Of a stretch of DNA of 6,899 nucleotides, positions 6,612-6,899 are shown piece after piece. Each line of letters starts with the position of its first letter. Positions within the stretch are counted from its first letter, which is position 1. Source of the DNA: Thermoanaerobaculales bacterium (GTDB taxonomy: Bacteria > Acidobacteriota > Thermoanaerobaculia > Thermoanaerobaculales > Sulfomarinibacteraceae); contig JAOZPW010000096.1 in assembly GCA_029932545.1 (NCBI GenBank), positions 1-6,899 of the forward strand, in the 5' to 3' direction. Below the pieces are notes generated by a model. The model was not told where the DNA came from, did no database searches, and worked only from the letters and a program-made list of their open reading frames with translations. Position numbers and translations under genes: made by a program.

Positions 6612-6630
6612 ATTTACCTGTAAATACCTG
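6612..6630. promoter_or_regulatory. Operator-like palindrome with helically phased direct repeat
   Basis: ATTTACCTGTAAAT (6612-6625) is a perfect inverted repeat with 6-bp arms and a 2-bp centre. TACCTG also occurs twice, at 6615-6620 and 6625-6630, exactly 10 bp apart, about one helical turn. The site lies just downstream of the predicted -10 box of the secreted operon, at about +5 to +18. A dimeric repressor bound here would block initiation. The 2-nt centre is too small for an RNA hairpin loop, which favours a DNA site. No regulator family is assigned. Confidence 0.4.
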
Positions 6631-6635
6631 GGCAT

Positions 6636-6641
6636 AGTATA
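6636..6641 (-). promoter_or_regulatory. Candidate -10 box (TATACT) of the secreted operon
   Basis: On the minus strand TATACT lies 51 bp before the first ATG of the operon, in an AT-rich stretch. At 17-bp spacing the -35 position reads AAGAGT, a poor match to TTGACA, so an activator or an alternative sigma factor may be needed. Transcription would begin near 6629. Confidence 0.45.
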
Positions 6642-6785
6642 CATTAACCCGATCGGTCACTCTTAAGAAAATTTTACTGACAGGCAACATTTGTCGCATT
6701 TTCCCAAGGCAGTTTGACAGAGGCAGGACTGATGCGCGCGTTTGGGGATCGCAGCCTCAGACCACCACACCATGGCGCTGCTCAA

Positions 6786-6899
6786 TCACCCCTCCCCTGC
6801 CGAACTCTCAGCAAACCACCGGAAGATGGCCGGCAGCACGAGGAGCGTCAGCACAGTCGACGTGGCCAGGCCACCGATGACGACCGTCGCCAGAGGCCG
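6786..6899 (-). CDS. RND efflux transporter, CusA/CzcA type, C-terminal end (partial)
   Basis: The frame enters from the right edge and ends at TGA 6788-6786, giving 37 residues. It begins RPLATVVIGGLATSTVLTLL and continues to the VLPAIFRWF stretch, a typical last transmembrane helix of heavy-metal-efflux RND pumps (CusA/CzcA), which commonly read PLATVVIGGL-TST-LTLLVLP. These inner-membrane proton-driven pumps work with a periplasmic adaptor and an outer-membrane channel. The gene is cut only by the window edge; nothing suggests damage. The substrate cannot be judged from this piece. About 200 bp separate its stop from the secreted operon's first ATG, and no clear terminator is seen in that gap, so some read-through into the operon is possible. 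Confidence 0.88.
   Translation of the reverse strand, partial: RPLATVVIGGLATSTVLTLLVLPAIFRWFAESSAGEG

Noticed and set aside
6714..6719. TTGACA as a plus-strand -35 box
   Set aside because: It is a perfect hexamer, but no acceptable -10 box lies 16-18 bp downstream and no plus-strand gene follows; the downstream DNA encodes the RND transporter on the other strand.

Overview
The window reads as chromosomal DNA of a Gram-negative bacterium. The evidence is a lipoprotein signal, three Sec-type signal peptides, an RND efflux pump fragment and bacterial Shine-Dalgarno sites. One secreted protein ends in a 'DGFESGN...W' tail; I associate such tails with exported proteins of Acidobacteriota-, Deltaproteobacteria- and Gammaproteobacteria-like genomes, but the phylum cannot be fixed from the sequence alone. 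The left two thirds is GC-rich with ordinary housekeeping genes. The right third looks more AT-rich by eye and is accessory in character.

Layout: positions 1-287 hold no gene I can recognise. A CstA-family inner-membrane transporter lies on the minus strand (288-1826). It is divergent from a DEAD-box RNA helicase with a DbpA-type RNA-binding tail on the plus strand (2006-3670), and the two share a 179-bp regulatory gap. Next on the plus strand is a GTG-started predicted lipoprotein (3824-4660). It has one YCII-like domain and what looks like a second, diverged copy.

The right third is a minus-strand operon of three small secreted paralogues, transcribed in the order 6584-6012, 6008-5385, 5356-4772. 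Gene spacings are 3 bp and 28 bp. A TATACT -10 box and an operator-like palindrome lie upstream, and a strong intrinsic terminator follows 20 bp after the last stop. All three proteins share a beta-rich core with two cysteines about 80-85 residues apart; only the middle one carries the C-terminal DGFESGN tail. At the right edge is the last 37 codons of a CusA/CzcA-type RND efflux transporter, also on the minus strand.

The transporter and helicase are standard families. The most novel material is the three-paralogue secreted operon, for which no function is known to me, and the tandem YCII-like lipoprotein. Nothing in the sequence links these two units functionally apart from adjacency, and they are convergently transcribed.
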